This document shows, piece after piece, positions 25,330 through 38,676 of a stretch of 64,000 nucleotides of DNA. The stretch comes from Cymbidium sinense (taxonomy: Eukaryota > Streptophyta > Magnoliopsida > Asparagales > Orchidaceae), in NCBI GenBank assembly GCA_021442155.1, contig CM038218.1, positions 60,416,268-60,480,267 of the forward strand, read 5' to 3'. The notes under the pieces were generated by a model. That model was not told where the DNA came from. It ran no database searches and saw nothing but the letters and a program-made list of their open reading frames with translations. The translations under genes and the position numbers were made by a program. Positions within the stretch are counted from its first letter, which is position 1, and each line of letters opens with the position of its first letter.

Positions 25330-28031
25330 CTGTGTAATTTCAACCTTATGTATTTTTGTATAAGAATTTAGATAGAGCTTAAAATTAATATGATAATATA
25401 ATTCAATCAAATAGGAAAGTATAAACTTCAAATGTACATGTTCACATCCATCATTCAAGTGTGCTAAAACCTATTGTATGGGTAGTTATACTTAGGACTT
25501 AATTATATGCATGTTACATGTGATGGAAAAGAATGATTTTACATATGACATGTGATAGTAATTCAATTAAATTAATATTAAGATGCCTCTCACATTGAAT
25601 AAGATTATTTAAAGTGAACCTAAACTTAGGATTAATTTGAAAATATGTAATAAGCCATTCACTAAAGAAAACTAAATCAAATTTACATGAATTAGAAATG
25701 ACTTAAGGTAGGGATGCAAGAGAGTAATCTTCTCTTTTTCTTCTCTTTATAACACTTAGTTGCTAAGTGTTATTCAAATAAAATAAAAGAAAACACAAAG
25801 TAAAATTCTCAAATCAATTAAATCACTTAAAGTGAAATCAACCTTTTATGATTAAACATCCTTTCATACTTAGAAAATCATAATAATGCTTAGTTAAGGC
25901 ATACCACACAGGCATTAATATACACACATTAGAATTAAGTCACCATTTCTAGCTTTATATTAGGGCGGTGCATGGTGTGATGTATGTTTTATTTTATGAT
26001 GTATTACTTTAGATAGGATGTTAGCGTGTATGCTTCGTATACTGGATATTAGATCGTGATTAGTCTAATCATGTTTTCGACTAGGAAGTGTGCTTAAGGG
26101 GTGCTTAAAATAAATATAAATGCTCTCTTTGAAGGTTGCTTAATCCCCTAAGCATAATCCAAATTAGGATAGGTGGGCTTGATCACCCATGTGCAGGGTG
26201 CTATGTCCAAATTATACATATAACTACTTGGGTTGTATGTGTGTTTAGGTAACACTTATTTTATAGGTGTAGTTAGATTTACTTTTCCTATTTTTAATGT
26301 AATTTTGTATTAGGAATTTGGATTAGTGCTATGGGGTTTAGGATGAGCATTGGTTAGAAGGCTTAGTCCTAGGGTGCCATGTGATGCCTTGAAGCTTACC
26401 AAATAAAAGAAGCAAAAGATAGAAGAAATGGAGACATGAAGATTTGAAAGAATGAAGACCCCCCATAATACTTATCATCTGTATATTGTAATTTTTCTTT
26501 CATATTTCAGGTTATATAACGGCAAATCTCAGCTACCCATTTTCTCTTGTCGAGTTGTACGGTGGTACTCAATCACACCGGCCTTTTATTCTTTTGTGTT
26601 AGATTTATAAAAATTGATTAATGTTATGTTTAAATTACACAACAGAAATGACATGCCTTTTCATAGTTTCTTTATGAATGATATTTTAATGTGTGGCCTG
26701 GATACAATTAGGCTCTTAGGAAAAAATAAATTTTTTACCCAACCACTACTCATAACTAAAGTTTTAAATAATTCATAACTTCACATAAAAACTAGGAAAT
26801 AATCAAGATAATTAAAAGATTTAGCAACCCCTCAGCTGAATGTTATATGTTTAATATCATGCATTTATATTATCTTAGTCTTGTTAAGAGAGGGTTTCCA
26901 TCCTTGCATGATATGGGATGACTTGACCTTTGAGGGTCTCCTCTATGGTGGAAAAAACCTCTTTCCTGTTGACTTAGCCCATAATCCCTTTTCATCATAC
27001 ATTTATGCATAAGAGATCCTATGGCCTTGGTCAAAATAAAGTGTCCAAAATTAAATAAAATTTGAAAAGATTTTGCATTAGGCTAAGCCATTGCTCATAC
27101 CACTCATGCTCTAGTCTCTTAAGGAGTGGGTTTAAGGACCTTAGCCTCTTTCTAAATAAATAACATCCCAACTATCTTGCAAAATCATAAGACTTGATCA
27201 CATGGATTTAAAAGTGTAGGAGGAGTTAGTTGGATGCCACTCCAGGCAGTTATAAGACCAACAGTCGGGTGGTTTACTCTATCTTATGGAGGTAAATCAT
27301 ATACCCATCTTCATTTAGATTTAAGTCATTCTTTTAGCTCTTGTTAATAGTTCCCTAGATTTAGGATCTGTGGTAGTTATTTCTTTTAGGCTACAAGCAT
27401 AAATCCTCACCTCTTAGGCATTTTTACAACCTTGTATTGATGGATTATAAGCCCTAGCAATCTAATAAAATTTTAACTCTAACAAAATAATTCTTTTTAA
27501 TTTCAAACACATAGATTTCAAACACATAAAGCTTAATTATAGGGTAGATTAGAATGCCCACTAGGTTTTTTAGTATCATGAGAATTCCCTACTCATCTCC
27601 TTTGGCTTCCAAAATAAGTCTCTTCATTTGATCTATCTCAATTAATTTTTTAATATAGCCAATTTTTTGATAGTCTATCTTTGACATCTTTGAAGATAAT
27701 AATTGCCTTCTTTAATCGAGAGTATTCCTAAGGAATTCACCTTCCTAAAGATATAATTAACTTTGGGGGCTTGCCCCCATAGGGAACCTTAAAACCTAGT
27801 TTAATATAAACCTTATTTTATTCATCCATGTAAAGCAAGGGAAAAATATCTAGTAAATTTGAAGACCCATCATGCCTTAGGAGTTCTTATTAGGTGATTA
27901 GGTCCATTGAATGGTGATGTCTCTACCTTTCGAGATAGTATATCATATCTTAATGTCATATTTGATCACTTCAATAAGTATCCCCTCAAATCTGTGTGGT
28001 GTCCCCCATACATCCTGAAATAAACACCATA

Positions 28032-28454
28032 AGATCATAATATGTTCTTGACAATGATTATATTTGACATAATATGTAAAAATCAACTACCATGGTAGTC
28101 ATGTTTTCTCAAACAAGCTTAATCATTGCCCATAATTACCCTTTGCATCGAGTAATTTGACTTTCAAAATAAAGTCATACTCCAGATAACTTATCCTATG
28201 GAAGACTTGATTCGTATCCCATTAGCACATGAGCATCCATTATGGATATTACATATTGATTATCTACTATTTAACAATAGAAACTAGAGCATATATGATT
28301 CCTACATAAAAAATAAACAAACTATGCTTTATCTGGAATCAAATATATATGTCTGTAGTCGACACTAAAATAATCATAGATATACTTGGCATGCAAGCTA
28401 GTTATCTAAGAGAAGCAAAACTTTGCAGTATATCACCTATAAATGATTGTTCAA
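28032..28454 (+). other. Gypsy remnant upstream of reverse transcriptase (unresolved)
   Basis: Sequence between the end of copy B and the first recognisable reverse-transcriptase motif. By position it should be the protease-RT spacer of the gypsy element. No motif was recognised. Confidence 0.35.
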
Positions 28455-29100
28455 GAAGCTAAAAAACTCCTCAAGATTGGATTCATAAAAAAGTTATATT
28501 ATTATACTTGATTAGAAAATATAATTATTGTTATAAATGCTAGTAGGTTATGGAGAATGTGTATTAGTTATGCCTACTTTAATAAGGTTATCTAAAAGTC
28601 AATTTTCCTTTCCTTCATGCAGATCAACTCGATGCCATATTTGGACATCAAATGCATTATTTTATGAACTTTTATCTATTTATAACCAAACAAAGATAAG
28701 TCATGTAGATAAAATAAGACATTTCTTTTTCAAATAGATAGAAAAGTTATACAATTATTGCACCATACCTGCATTGTTGAAGAACATTGATACTACTCAC
28801 CAATATCTCAAAAAAAAAAAAAAAAAGATCTTCAATGTTCCCATAGGATACACCATAAAAATAAATATTAATGACATGAAAATAAAAAACTTAAAAAGAG
28901 TGCACCATATATCTAACTTGAACTAATACATCCACCTTCTCCTCTTGCTTTATAACATGCAATTCAACATTGCCAAATGCACATCTAGGACCATATTAAG
29001 TAAATTCCTTGCATTTTGTTCAACTATCATGGGATTAAATCCAATTTTACATGACCAAGGCACCTAAAGATATGACACTCCCAAGGAACATTCAATAAGT
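28455..29100 (+). pseudogene. Ty3/gypsy reverse transcriptase remnant
   Basis: Plus-strand reading in shifting frames gives gypsy RT landmarks in the right order. EAKKLLKIGFI at 28455 corresponds to the usual KLL-GFI before the RT core. WRMCISYAYFNK at 28551 corresponds to WRMCVDYTDLNK. ELLSIYNQTKISHVDK at about 28660 corresponds to the LS-D-SGYNQI-M region, with the aspartate lost. YCTIPALLKNIDTTHQY at 28756 corresponds to Y-MPFGLKNAGATYQ. SKFLAFCSTIMGLNP at 28999 corresponds to the KFLGFM-GI-NP connection. Stops, frameshifts and changed catalytic positions make it non-functional. It continues into the RNase H at 29810 and the integrase at 52258. Confidence 0.75.
28811..28827. repeat. Poly-A run
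   Basis: Seventeen or so consecutive A inside the RT remnant, not part of the coding alignment; probably replication slippage in decayed sequence. Confidence 0.8.
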
Positions 29101-29809
29101 ATAATATCTAAATGACCAACTATTAGCTTTATCTCACCTCTTAGCTCACTCTTTCCTAAAAATACATACATATTATTTTTCAAAACACTAAGGAGGTACC
29201 TATAACACTAAAACCCCCCTTCAAATAACTCAAAATGTATTTAGCTTTACCAACTTTACTGTGTAAAATAGACTAAGGAGCATTATTTTACATATATCTC
29301 ATTATCTCTCCGCATATAATAAGCTCAATTCTAATGCAAAAGAAGCATATGCTGTAGTGGCCTATCTACTATATTAGAAAGGTCCTCTTTAACACTATGC
29401 AGTATTATTCATTAATAGATAAAATATCCTTATCCCTAATATTTTTGACATAAAAATTATGACCATATTTTTAATTTCACATTATTAGCATCTACGCCAA
29501 TTTTTTATTAAGGACAATCTTATAAAAATTAGAGTTATTTAAAAGATTAATTAAGCAATTAATAGAATTAAGGGAGTTCAATATCCATTTCTTACATAGA
29601 CTAGATATTAAATGACAGGTGCTCATGAACTTTATGGTCAAATACATTGTCCTTATCTTTATCAAACTAATTTGTCTTCCTCCTATGCCACCTCACTAGA
29701 CAGTATACAATAATAAGCTTTAAAAAGCTCTATTGAATAGAGTTCGGATCTTGCTTATCTCCCTGCAAAAAGGCATCTCACGATGTGAGATCTAATTAAA
29801 ATTCTTATA

Positions 29810-29920
29810 ACTAATAATGTCATTGAGTATAAGGCAAACATCACAAGTTTAAGACTTGTCAATGATTGTGAAGTTCAAAACTTAGATGTTTATACCGACT
29901 CTCAGGTTGTAACATATTAA
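29810..29920 (+). pseudogene. Gypsy (Tat-type) second RNase H fragment
   Basis: An open frame from 29810 ends at TAA 29918-29920. It reads TNNVIEYKA, then LRLV, then LDVYTDSQVV. This matches the plant-type RNase H carried by Tat-lineage gypsy elements (TNN-AEYEAL, GL-LA, L-V-SDSQLV), where it cleaves the RNA of RNA-DNA hybrids. The usual E of AEYEAL is altered and a stop follows the DSQ motif. The sequence continues to 30045, where U copy E interrupts it. The frame resumes at 52258 with SKLTNLA, as expected for the RNase H-integrase linker. Confidence 0.75.
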
Positions 29921-32681
29921 GGGAGCCTTTGATGCATGTAATTCATAATTAGTATAATACCTTGACTTAGTGATTCACTTTTTTCTTATATCAACTCACA
30001 TCAAACTAACCATATACTCCATGAGAGAAAATTTGGGTTGACATTTGTGGTGTTTTAATTTGCAGTCATAGGGACACCACACAGATCTTAATGGGTACTT
30101 ATTAAAGTTATCAGGTGTGACATTAAGGTATGTTGTACTATCTTGAAAGATGAAAATATCATCCTACAATGGATCTAAATACCTAATAAGAACTTATAAG
30201 GCAGATGAGTCTACAAGTATACCAAGGATATTTCCCCAACTTTACATAGGTAAGTGTGTTGGGTTTTCATAATTAATTACATCATAGGAAATGGAAATTT
30301 CCTAAGAATACTTCAATTAAAGTAGTCAATAAGTATCTCCAAAGATTTCAAGGCTAGACTATCAAAGAATTGGTTGTTATTAGAAATCAAATGGGATTAC
30401 TCGAATGGGAAGACTTCTTCACATATTCCAAAGGAGAATAAATAGAAAGCACCTATGACACTAGAAAGCTTAGTGAGTGTTTCAATCTACCCTATAGTGA
30501 AGCTTTAAATTTTTGAAAGAGAGAATTTACTTTCATTTAAGTTGAAATCTTATTAGAATGCTAGGGCTTATAGTTCAATAACATAATATTGTAAAAATGC
30601 CTAAGAGGTGAGGACTTATACCGGTAGCAAAAGAGAAACAACCCACCTCGAGACCATCTCAAGACCTAAATCTAGAGTTCTCTAGCATGAGTTAAGAGCT
30701 CGACCTAACTCTATTAGGGGAAAATGGGATATAATGGTTCACGTCCACAAGAAAGGATGAACACATCCTGACTCTCATTTACTTACAACAGCTTGGAGTG
30801 GCTGCCAACTAACACCTCATATACTTTAAAACCATGTAGGTTGATCTTATGTAAATGCAAGATAGTTAGATTATTACTTAATTAAAATGGAAGCTAGAAT
30901 CCTAAACTCACTCCATAACAAATTATATCATGATTGGCATGAAAAGATGACCTAGACGAATGCTAAATTTACAAATTTTTAAACCATTTTGACACATTTA
31001 TTTATGGACCAAGGCTTGGGATAATTATGCATACATGCATGATGAAGTAGATTTACGGGATAAATCAGTGAGAAGAGGTGTTCTCCACTATAAGGGATTG
31101 CTTTTAATGGTTAAGCATATCTCCTATCGTGCAAGAGTGGAGATCCTTTATATTCAAGAGCGCAATAATATGGCATGCATGCTGTTATAACATACAATCA
31201 TTTAGCTAAGGGATTGTTAAATCTTTTATTATCTTGATTAAAAGCCTGTTCTTTAACATGAGGTTATGAGTTGCATTAAGATTTAGTTATGAGTTACTTA
31301 GTGAAGGTAGAAATTTTTAATTTTATCCTAGAGAGCCTACCGCATCCAGGCTATATATCAAATCATCAAACTTTAAGGAACTTAAAAAAGCATGACATTT
31401 CTATTGCATAATCTAAACATAACAATAAAACATTTGAGTTTCATAAAAGAATAAGAGGTCGATCGGGTCAAGTACCGCCGTACACCCCAAAAAAGAGAAA
31501 AAGTTGGGTAGTCAAGCCCTACCCTTATACAATCCAAATTATAATGGAATATTACAATTAAAATAAATGTTATGGAGGTCTTCAATTTTTTGTCCTTCTT
31601 TTCTTCCTTGGATTAGTTTGCTTCAGGCTTCATAGGGCCTCCCAGGTCTTTGCCTTTTAGCCACTGCTCATCTTAAACCTCATGGAATTAATCATAATCC
31701 TATTATAAAAATTACAAATTCATGAAAAATAAAGCCTAACAACACCTGCAAAGCAGACATTAGCAAAATAAGCATACATGCCAAGCAATTATATTTCAGA
31801 TATTTGGACTTAGTACCTTTCACTTGAGTAGCCAAACCCACCTATCCTAATTACATTATGCTTAGGGGCATAAACAACACCTACAAACAAGAACATTTAT
31901 ATTCATTTATTATTACAATGACCCCTTTAGTATAATCTCCTACATAAGACATCATTAGGCTACTAAAGACCTAACATCTAGTCTATGCACCAACAATCCT
32001 AACATCCAATCTAAAAAATTACATCATAAATAAATACACATCACCATAATATACACTGGCCTAACATAATACTAGAATCAGTGACTTAGCATTCTAATGT
32101 GCATGCTAAGACTTTAGTGTGGTATGTCTTGGTTAAGCTTTGGAATTATGATTATCTAAAGTTTTAGAATTTGTTTAAATTAATCGTTAGGGATGGTTTC
32201 ACTTCAAGTCTTTTAGTAGATTGATTGATTTTAATTTGCATGTTCTCATTTTATTTAATAATTACTTAGCATTTAACTATTATAAAGAGAAGAAAAAAGC
32301 TTGGCCCCTTTATCCCTATCCTAAGTTATTTTTTAAAGGTAAATTATTATAGCTTTAGTTTTCTTAATAAACCACTTATGAAAATTTTTTTATTGAGTTT
32401 AAGTTTAGATTAGTTTTAAGGAATCTTATTCAAACATGAAAGACATCTGAGGATTAATAAAATTAAGTCACCATCACATGGGTAATATTCCACTACTTTC
32501 TTTCATTACTAATAACATTCATATTCTTTCATCTTTAGCCTTCTTAATATTTGATTTAACATATATAAATGCAATATACCAGTATTTTTTGCACACTTAA
32601 TGTTAATGCATGAATTTGATAGAAAATAAAGATTTCATCTCATAGATGAGCATTTGCAAACATATATTAAAATTTTAAGTA

Positions 32682-33030
32682 AGTACGTGTCGTTATTAAA
32701 CTAAGGAAGTGAGATTATCTAAGACCTCCTTGGGGCTACTTAAAGCCTCATATTCTAGGGACGTCCAAGCTATATACTTGTCAATTCAAATACATGTAAA
32801 CATATTCACAATCATAAAAATAAAATTATGCAAATGTTATATAAAATCTTTTCTTCATGTAAAGTTTAATGACATGAAAAGAGGAAATTTATCCTATATT
32901 CTAGCACATGTATACGCATAAATGAAATTAAGTAAGTACATGTCATTGTTAAACCATGGAAGTGAGATAATCTAGGACCTCCTTGGGGCTACTTAAAGCC
33001 TCATGTTCTTAGGGTGTCTAGAATATACTA
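32682..33030 (-). repeat. Variable tandem repeat inside copy E, two units
   Basis: Blocks at about 32682-32782 and 32931-33030 share GACCTCCTTGGGGCTACTT and AAAGCCTCAT. Period about 249 bp. Confidence 0.7.
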
Positions 33031-33830
33031 GCTAACTTAAATACATGTAAACATACACATAAAACATAAAGATAAAATAATCAATTACTATCTTTAAGTT
33101 ATAACTAACTGGAGACTTCATTAAGTACTTACAACAAACATTGATTTAAATTTCATACTCTTTGATTCATTATTAATTTATAATTTCAAAATAATTTAAA
33201 ATTTATTAGAGATAATAACTACATCATATCATAACATTTAGCCAACTCATGCAACTTGAATGAAATCATATTCTTTTGATTTTCTTTTTGAAAACATGAA
33301 CACATGAAATAAATGACATGCACATTTATGATAATTGAAATGAAGTAATTAAATGTCACCATATAACATACTCAATTTCATTGAATCTTAAGGACAATCA
33401 AGCCAAATAAACATTCCTTAACACTAACCAAAGTTTTTTTGTAAGATTTAATTTTAAAGTTTAAGTTATTAGAACATAAATAAGAGAAATGATACTTAAG
33501 ATTCATCCCATCCATTGTTGGTTACTTGACATGTTTAAAGAAAATAAATAAATATGTTTTATGAATTGATTAAGTTCAAACCATTAACACATCAATTTGA
33601 TTACCCTTCCTTAAGCTTCTTTAATTTAATTAAACACTTGAACATGAGCTTTCAATGATATGCTTTAAAAAAATAGAGCCAACAATGCACCCAAACAAGT
33701 CTAATGCAATTAGGCTCATGCTTAAGTGTTAAAGAAAAAAATATTTAAGTTAAATACTCTTATGATTTCCCCACACTAATGGGATAATCATAATTTCTTT
33801 AATGACTTTATGCTATTAAACACTGTTGAC

Positions 33831-33847
33831 CTCACTTTTGGAGTGAG
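33831..33847 (+). repeat. U head hairpin, copy F
   Basis: CTCACT, TTTGG, AGTGAG: perfect 6-bp stem, 7 bases from the element start; the consensus form. Confidence 0.75.
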
Positions 33848-36800
33848 CTTTCAACTTCTCCATCCTAAACATAAGGACTCCTCTAAACACTAAGAGTTCC
33901 TTAGTATTAAGACACTTCTAGTGATTAGGTGAACACTTAATCTAACCCTAGAGACTTAGAAGAGTTAGCCATAAGAATAGGTTATGCTTTAGGGGTTTTA
34001 GGAAGACTTGCCTACCCTATAACTTGAACCAAATCCTTGCTTCCTTCTTTCAAATCAATTCCAAAAACTCAAATCTTAAATCAATTCCAACTCAATTGAT
34101 TTTATCAAATCATAAATCAATTCCAAAATCCAAATCATGAATCGATTCCAAATAATTGAAACCCATGATCAATTCCAAAACCAAAATCTTTCCTAAGCCT
34201 TTTTGATTTCATCTTATGGACTTAGCTCAAATCAAATCCAAGTCACTCCAAATTCAAAAGAACAAATATAAATGACATATAAATTCAAATAACCAAAACT
34301 AAATTCAAAACTCAAGTCCAAATCTAACCTAAATATAACCTATACCCTTTCAAGTCAACTTCTTGAACTTAACCAAATCATTCTCAAATCAATCCAAACC
34401 TTTGCATTTTCTCTTCAAACAATCATTCCTTCAATCACATGCCCAAATATTAACATAAACCATAATCATCAAACCAAAAATCAAACTTACTCAAATCAAA
34501 CCCATGTTCATCCTTTGAACTTGAAATTGTCAAATAAATCAAAACTCATTTGACTCCAAATCACTTATAATTGGATTTATATTTCAATCATAAGTTCATA
34601 TGTGAGTTTAACCAAACTTGAATCAAGCCTTGATCAAGCTAATCGACCCACTTAGGCTCACTTGACCGAAAGTTACCTAAAGGACCTTTTTGAGCCAAAT
34701 TCTAATCTAACCCAAATTGGATTGAACTAAGCCCATTGTGATCAACAATCATCCTAGGATGATCAATCACTCAAACTAGGTCAATCCAAAGTGAAACCTA
34801 GCCTTTGACCAAGTCAATATATAGCCAAATAAAATATAAACTAGCCAAAATCCACCATAAGCCAAATTGATTGAAACCATTGATCTAAGCTAATTCATAA
34901 TCAATGATTGAACTTGACCAAGCCATCAATTGAGCCAAACCAAGCCCAATTGGCCACTTGATCTAAGTTGACCCAAGTTCACCTAAAAAATCAAAATGGA
35001 TCAAAACTTGATCTAAGCTAAATTAATTGAAATTAATGGGTCAAATTCATTCTAAATCACTTGTTGAACTTGACCAAAGCTTCAATTGACCAACTACCCA
35101 GCCCAGCCCAATTGACCATGAACCCAACTTGACCTAAAAGGTCAAATCAACTTGAAATCAAACCAAACCAAAATTGATTGAAACTAAGGCTTGCAATACA
35201 TTTCAAATGATCAACCAAGCCTAAACCAACCCATGATCTAACCCAATTGGGTCAAATGGGTCAAATTGGTTAACTTGGCCCATTTGACCTAAATGAACCT
35301 AAAATAAATATAAACCAAATTGAACCAAACTAATGATACCCATAGGCTCCAAATGATCATTTGAACTTGACCTAACAAATGGTTTGATCTAATTTGACCA
35401 ATTGGTCAACCTAACCCAAATTGACCCAACTTAACCTAAATGGGTCAAATTGAACCAATTAAAACCAAATGAACTCTAAATCACTTGAAATTTGGCCCAA
35501 AACATTTTTGGATCATCTCAAGTCTGCCCAAGTCAAAATCAAGGCCAAATGATCACTTTACCCCTAGGTCAAAGGGGTTCCTATGACCAAATTCACTTGA
35601 AATTTGGTCATATTCTTTCTCAAGGCCACTTGGCATCATCTTAGTGGTCCACATGGACATTAGGGAGGGTGGTAAACATGACCCAATCACCTTGGGTTAG
35701 CTATGACCCAATCCAAGGCCAAACCAACCCCTCCAATGTGAATTGGACACTTGGATCACCTCATACATTCACCTAGAGCATGGGCACTCCCTCTCCTTCC
35801 CTCCACTACCTAAAACGAATCACATGGAGTGTCTTACAGCAAAAATCGATCAATCAATCTCAGCAATTGATCAAAAATGGCAAAGCTAGTCTCGACCATC
35901 TGATTCAAGGAGGGGGAGATATACTCCCTCTCATTCCCACTCAAACCATAGACAATGAATTCGATTGAGCTCTAAAAATTGAAAGCAAGCTTCTCTAACT
36001 CTTGGCAAGCATTCTCGAGCTCCCCCCATTTTCTCCTTCTCAATTTTCTTCAAAGTCAAAATAGGGGAGATCCAAATCAACTCCAACTCATCCAATTCTC
36101 CACTAAACCCAAATTAAACTTGCAAGCACCATCAAGGCACCTCGTCGAGCTCAATCAAGTTATTTCCCAAGTCACCAAGCCACGGGAAGGAGGACTTCGA
36201 TCAAAGCCAACTGTCATTGGAGGGGAGCTTGGTCAACCGAGCCATCCACTTCAAATCAAAGCTTGATACCTTCAATAGAGACTCATCTCTACTAAATGAA
36301 GCTACCTCCTCCGTTCGAATTGCCGGTGATAGCCTCCAGCTAGGTATTTCACAAAACTACAGACATAGGACTTTTTGCTTGGTCCTTTCTGAAGGGAATT
36401 GTAATCCCATTAGATCTTGGTCATTGGATTTTTACTTGCGCTCCTCTAAAGGTGTTAGGAGAGTTTGAACTCCATTCGAGCTCGGGTGAGCTTGGATCGA
36501 GCAACGATTGATGGATGACATCCGTCTCTCGCCGCTCGGGAGAAGATAGATCACACACCGTCTGTTCGACGTGATTGGAATGGACGATTGTGATTAAATT
36601 ATGTTAGATCTCCCTTTAATTTAAGCATAAACTGTGGGATTAATCGTGGTCGTCTGGTCTTAGATTGAATGGCCCGTGGAGAAAGCACGTCCACCGCCAG
36701 CTGACTCGGTAGCGGATGTGACAACTTAAGTAACTTTTCTCATCGTGCCATGTAAAAAGCGTGCCACATCAGCCGCGATGTGGCTCGATGGGATTAGGGG

Positions 36801-38268
36801 GTTAATTAAGCTTAATTAATTCTTTTTTAATGCTGAAACTTTCAAAATTCATAACTAATTATAGAAATATCCAAAAAAATACAAACTCAAGTTCATTTTA
36901 AACATAATTCAGTGAGGAATAATATAAAATTAAATTTAATTGATTTGGAATAGTAGTTTTCACTCAATTTGGATTTTATTGGGGATATAATTAGACTAAT
37001 TACTCTTAATTACTTCAACAATTGATTCCAAACTTCCTAGGGTTAATTAGTGGGATGACCTCTGCCTCCCATGATTTTCTTAGAATTTATTATTAGATTA
37101 ATTAAGGGAATTGCTTAGTTCATCCTTAATCCCCCTCTTAACTAAATAAATGATTAATTAATCTATTAAATAGTGATGAATTCATTAATTAAGTTTGTTA
37201 ATCATCATGAAATAGTGAATGGACTTAGGGAATGAGATTAGGATTTCTTTTCCCAATCTTTTTTCCTAAGTTTATTTCATTTGGATAAATACTTAATTAA
37301 TTTGCAAATTGATTAATGATTTAATCGCTTCATTAAATGGCTTAATTAACTAAACTCAAAACCAAATTATTCCAAAACTTAATCTCTTAATCTTGGGTAG
37401 ATTCTTAGATGTTCAATAACTTAAGAGGCTTCAAAAGAAATTATAATCAGACTACATGTGTAGGATGATTATGAAAGTACTTAATTAAACCCTTTAGCTT
37501 AATTAATCAATAATTATGAGCCAATTGCATTAGGCCCCTTTATTTCTTAGGTGCATTGCTGATTTAAATTCCATGTGATTGCATATCATATGTTGGCTCA
37601 TAATTACTTATTTAATTATGTTAAAGTGGTGTAGGTAAGTGGTACTTAATGAATTTAATTCACACCTTAACCTAAAAAAAATATAAAATCAATCTAATTG
37701 TTCTAAAATTAAATTAAACCAATTCACACATGGGGTGAATGGGTTAGGACCAGCAAACCTTTCTCACATTTCTTAAGTCAAATCAAATTCAAAAATTAAA
37801 ATCTCTTTAAAGAATTTTGATTCACTTTAAATGATCTTATTTTATAGGATTGTCCTAAGGAATTAATTAGGGTGAATGAAGTCAAATGCTTACATTCTTT
37901 TATTTCTTTCCAAGCATGCTAAATGTTGTTTTCCATATGAAATCATGCATTCATTTCTTTTGAAAATTCAATTAAGTAAAATTTTTCTTTTATGTCAAAT
38001 TGCATGTTTTGGCTAAAGTAAGAATATGAGTGGCTATTATTACTATTAAACCAAAAATTATTTCAAAATCTATAAATCAAAGATTATGAATGAAGTGATG
38101 CTACTTATATATACTTATAAGCTTGCATGTGATTATAGCATAAGATGAGTTTTATGTTGTTTTCTTCTCTTCTCTTAACATGGATTTGAATGGGATTTTC
38201 AAAGTGTATAGTTTATTTGAAAAGAACACAACACTTGCTTAAATCTATTCCTATACATTATGTTGACC

Positions 38269-38285
38269 TTGCTTTTGGAGTGAGC
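38269..38285 (+). repeat. U head hairpin, copy G
   Basis: CTTGCT, TTTGG, AGTGAG. Two changes relative to the consensus both leave G-T wobble pairs, so the stem can still form in RNA. Confidence 0.6.
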
Positions 38286-38489
38286 TTTCAACTTCCTCAT
38301 CTTAGACATAGGGCTCCTCTAGACATTAAGAGTTCCTTAGTCTTAAGACACTTCTAGTAATTTTGTGAACACTTAACCTAAGCCTAGAGACTCAGAAGAG
38401 TTAGCCATAGGAATAGGTTATGCCTTAGGGCTACTAGGAAAACTTGCTTACCCTATAGCTTGAACCAAATCCTTACTTCCTTCTTTCAA

Positions 38490-38676
38490 GTCAAACTTTA
38501 AATTCAAATCAACTCTAAATTCAAATCAACCTCAAATCCAAATCAACTTCAAATTCAAACCAACTTCAAATTCAAACCAACTTCAAATTCAAACCAACTT
38601 CAAATTCAAATCATCCTCAAATTCAAATCAACCTCAAATTCAAATCAACCTAAAATTCATATCAACTTCAAATCCA
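38490..38676. repeat. 17-bp minisatellite in copy G
   Basis: About ten tandem imperfect copies of CAACTTCAAATTCAAAC. Not expanded to this length in the other U copies, so it is a recent local amplification of the CAAAT-rich part. Confidence 0.85.

Larger units (their letters stand above)
10277..28031 (+). mobile_element. U-family element, copy B (5' part missing; host of copy C)
   Basis: U sequence in plus orientation at 10277-10894 and 24505-28031, about 4.1 kb after removing copy C. Compared with copy F it lacks the first 3.4 kb, and U similarity starts at TTAGTTGGGACC. The hAT element lies directly to the left. The simplest reading is that hAT inserted into B and the head of B is outside the window; a deletion is the alternative. 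The end is AATAAACACCATA, a decayed form of the family tail. The sequence to its right is gypsy polymerase remnant, so B was inserted into that gypsy element. B carries the variable internal repeat in several copies, as C and E do. Confidence 0.75.

Noticed and set aside
28025..28037. GATCA at 87-91 and 28033-28037 as a target duplication for one giant insertion
   Set aside because: hAT transposase flanks copy A at 1-90 and 7757-8062, while gypsy sequence flanks 28032. The two sites are in different host elements, so the 5-base match is likely chance.
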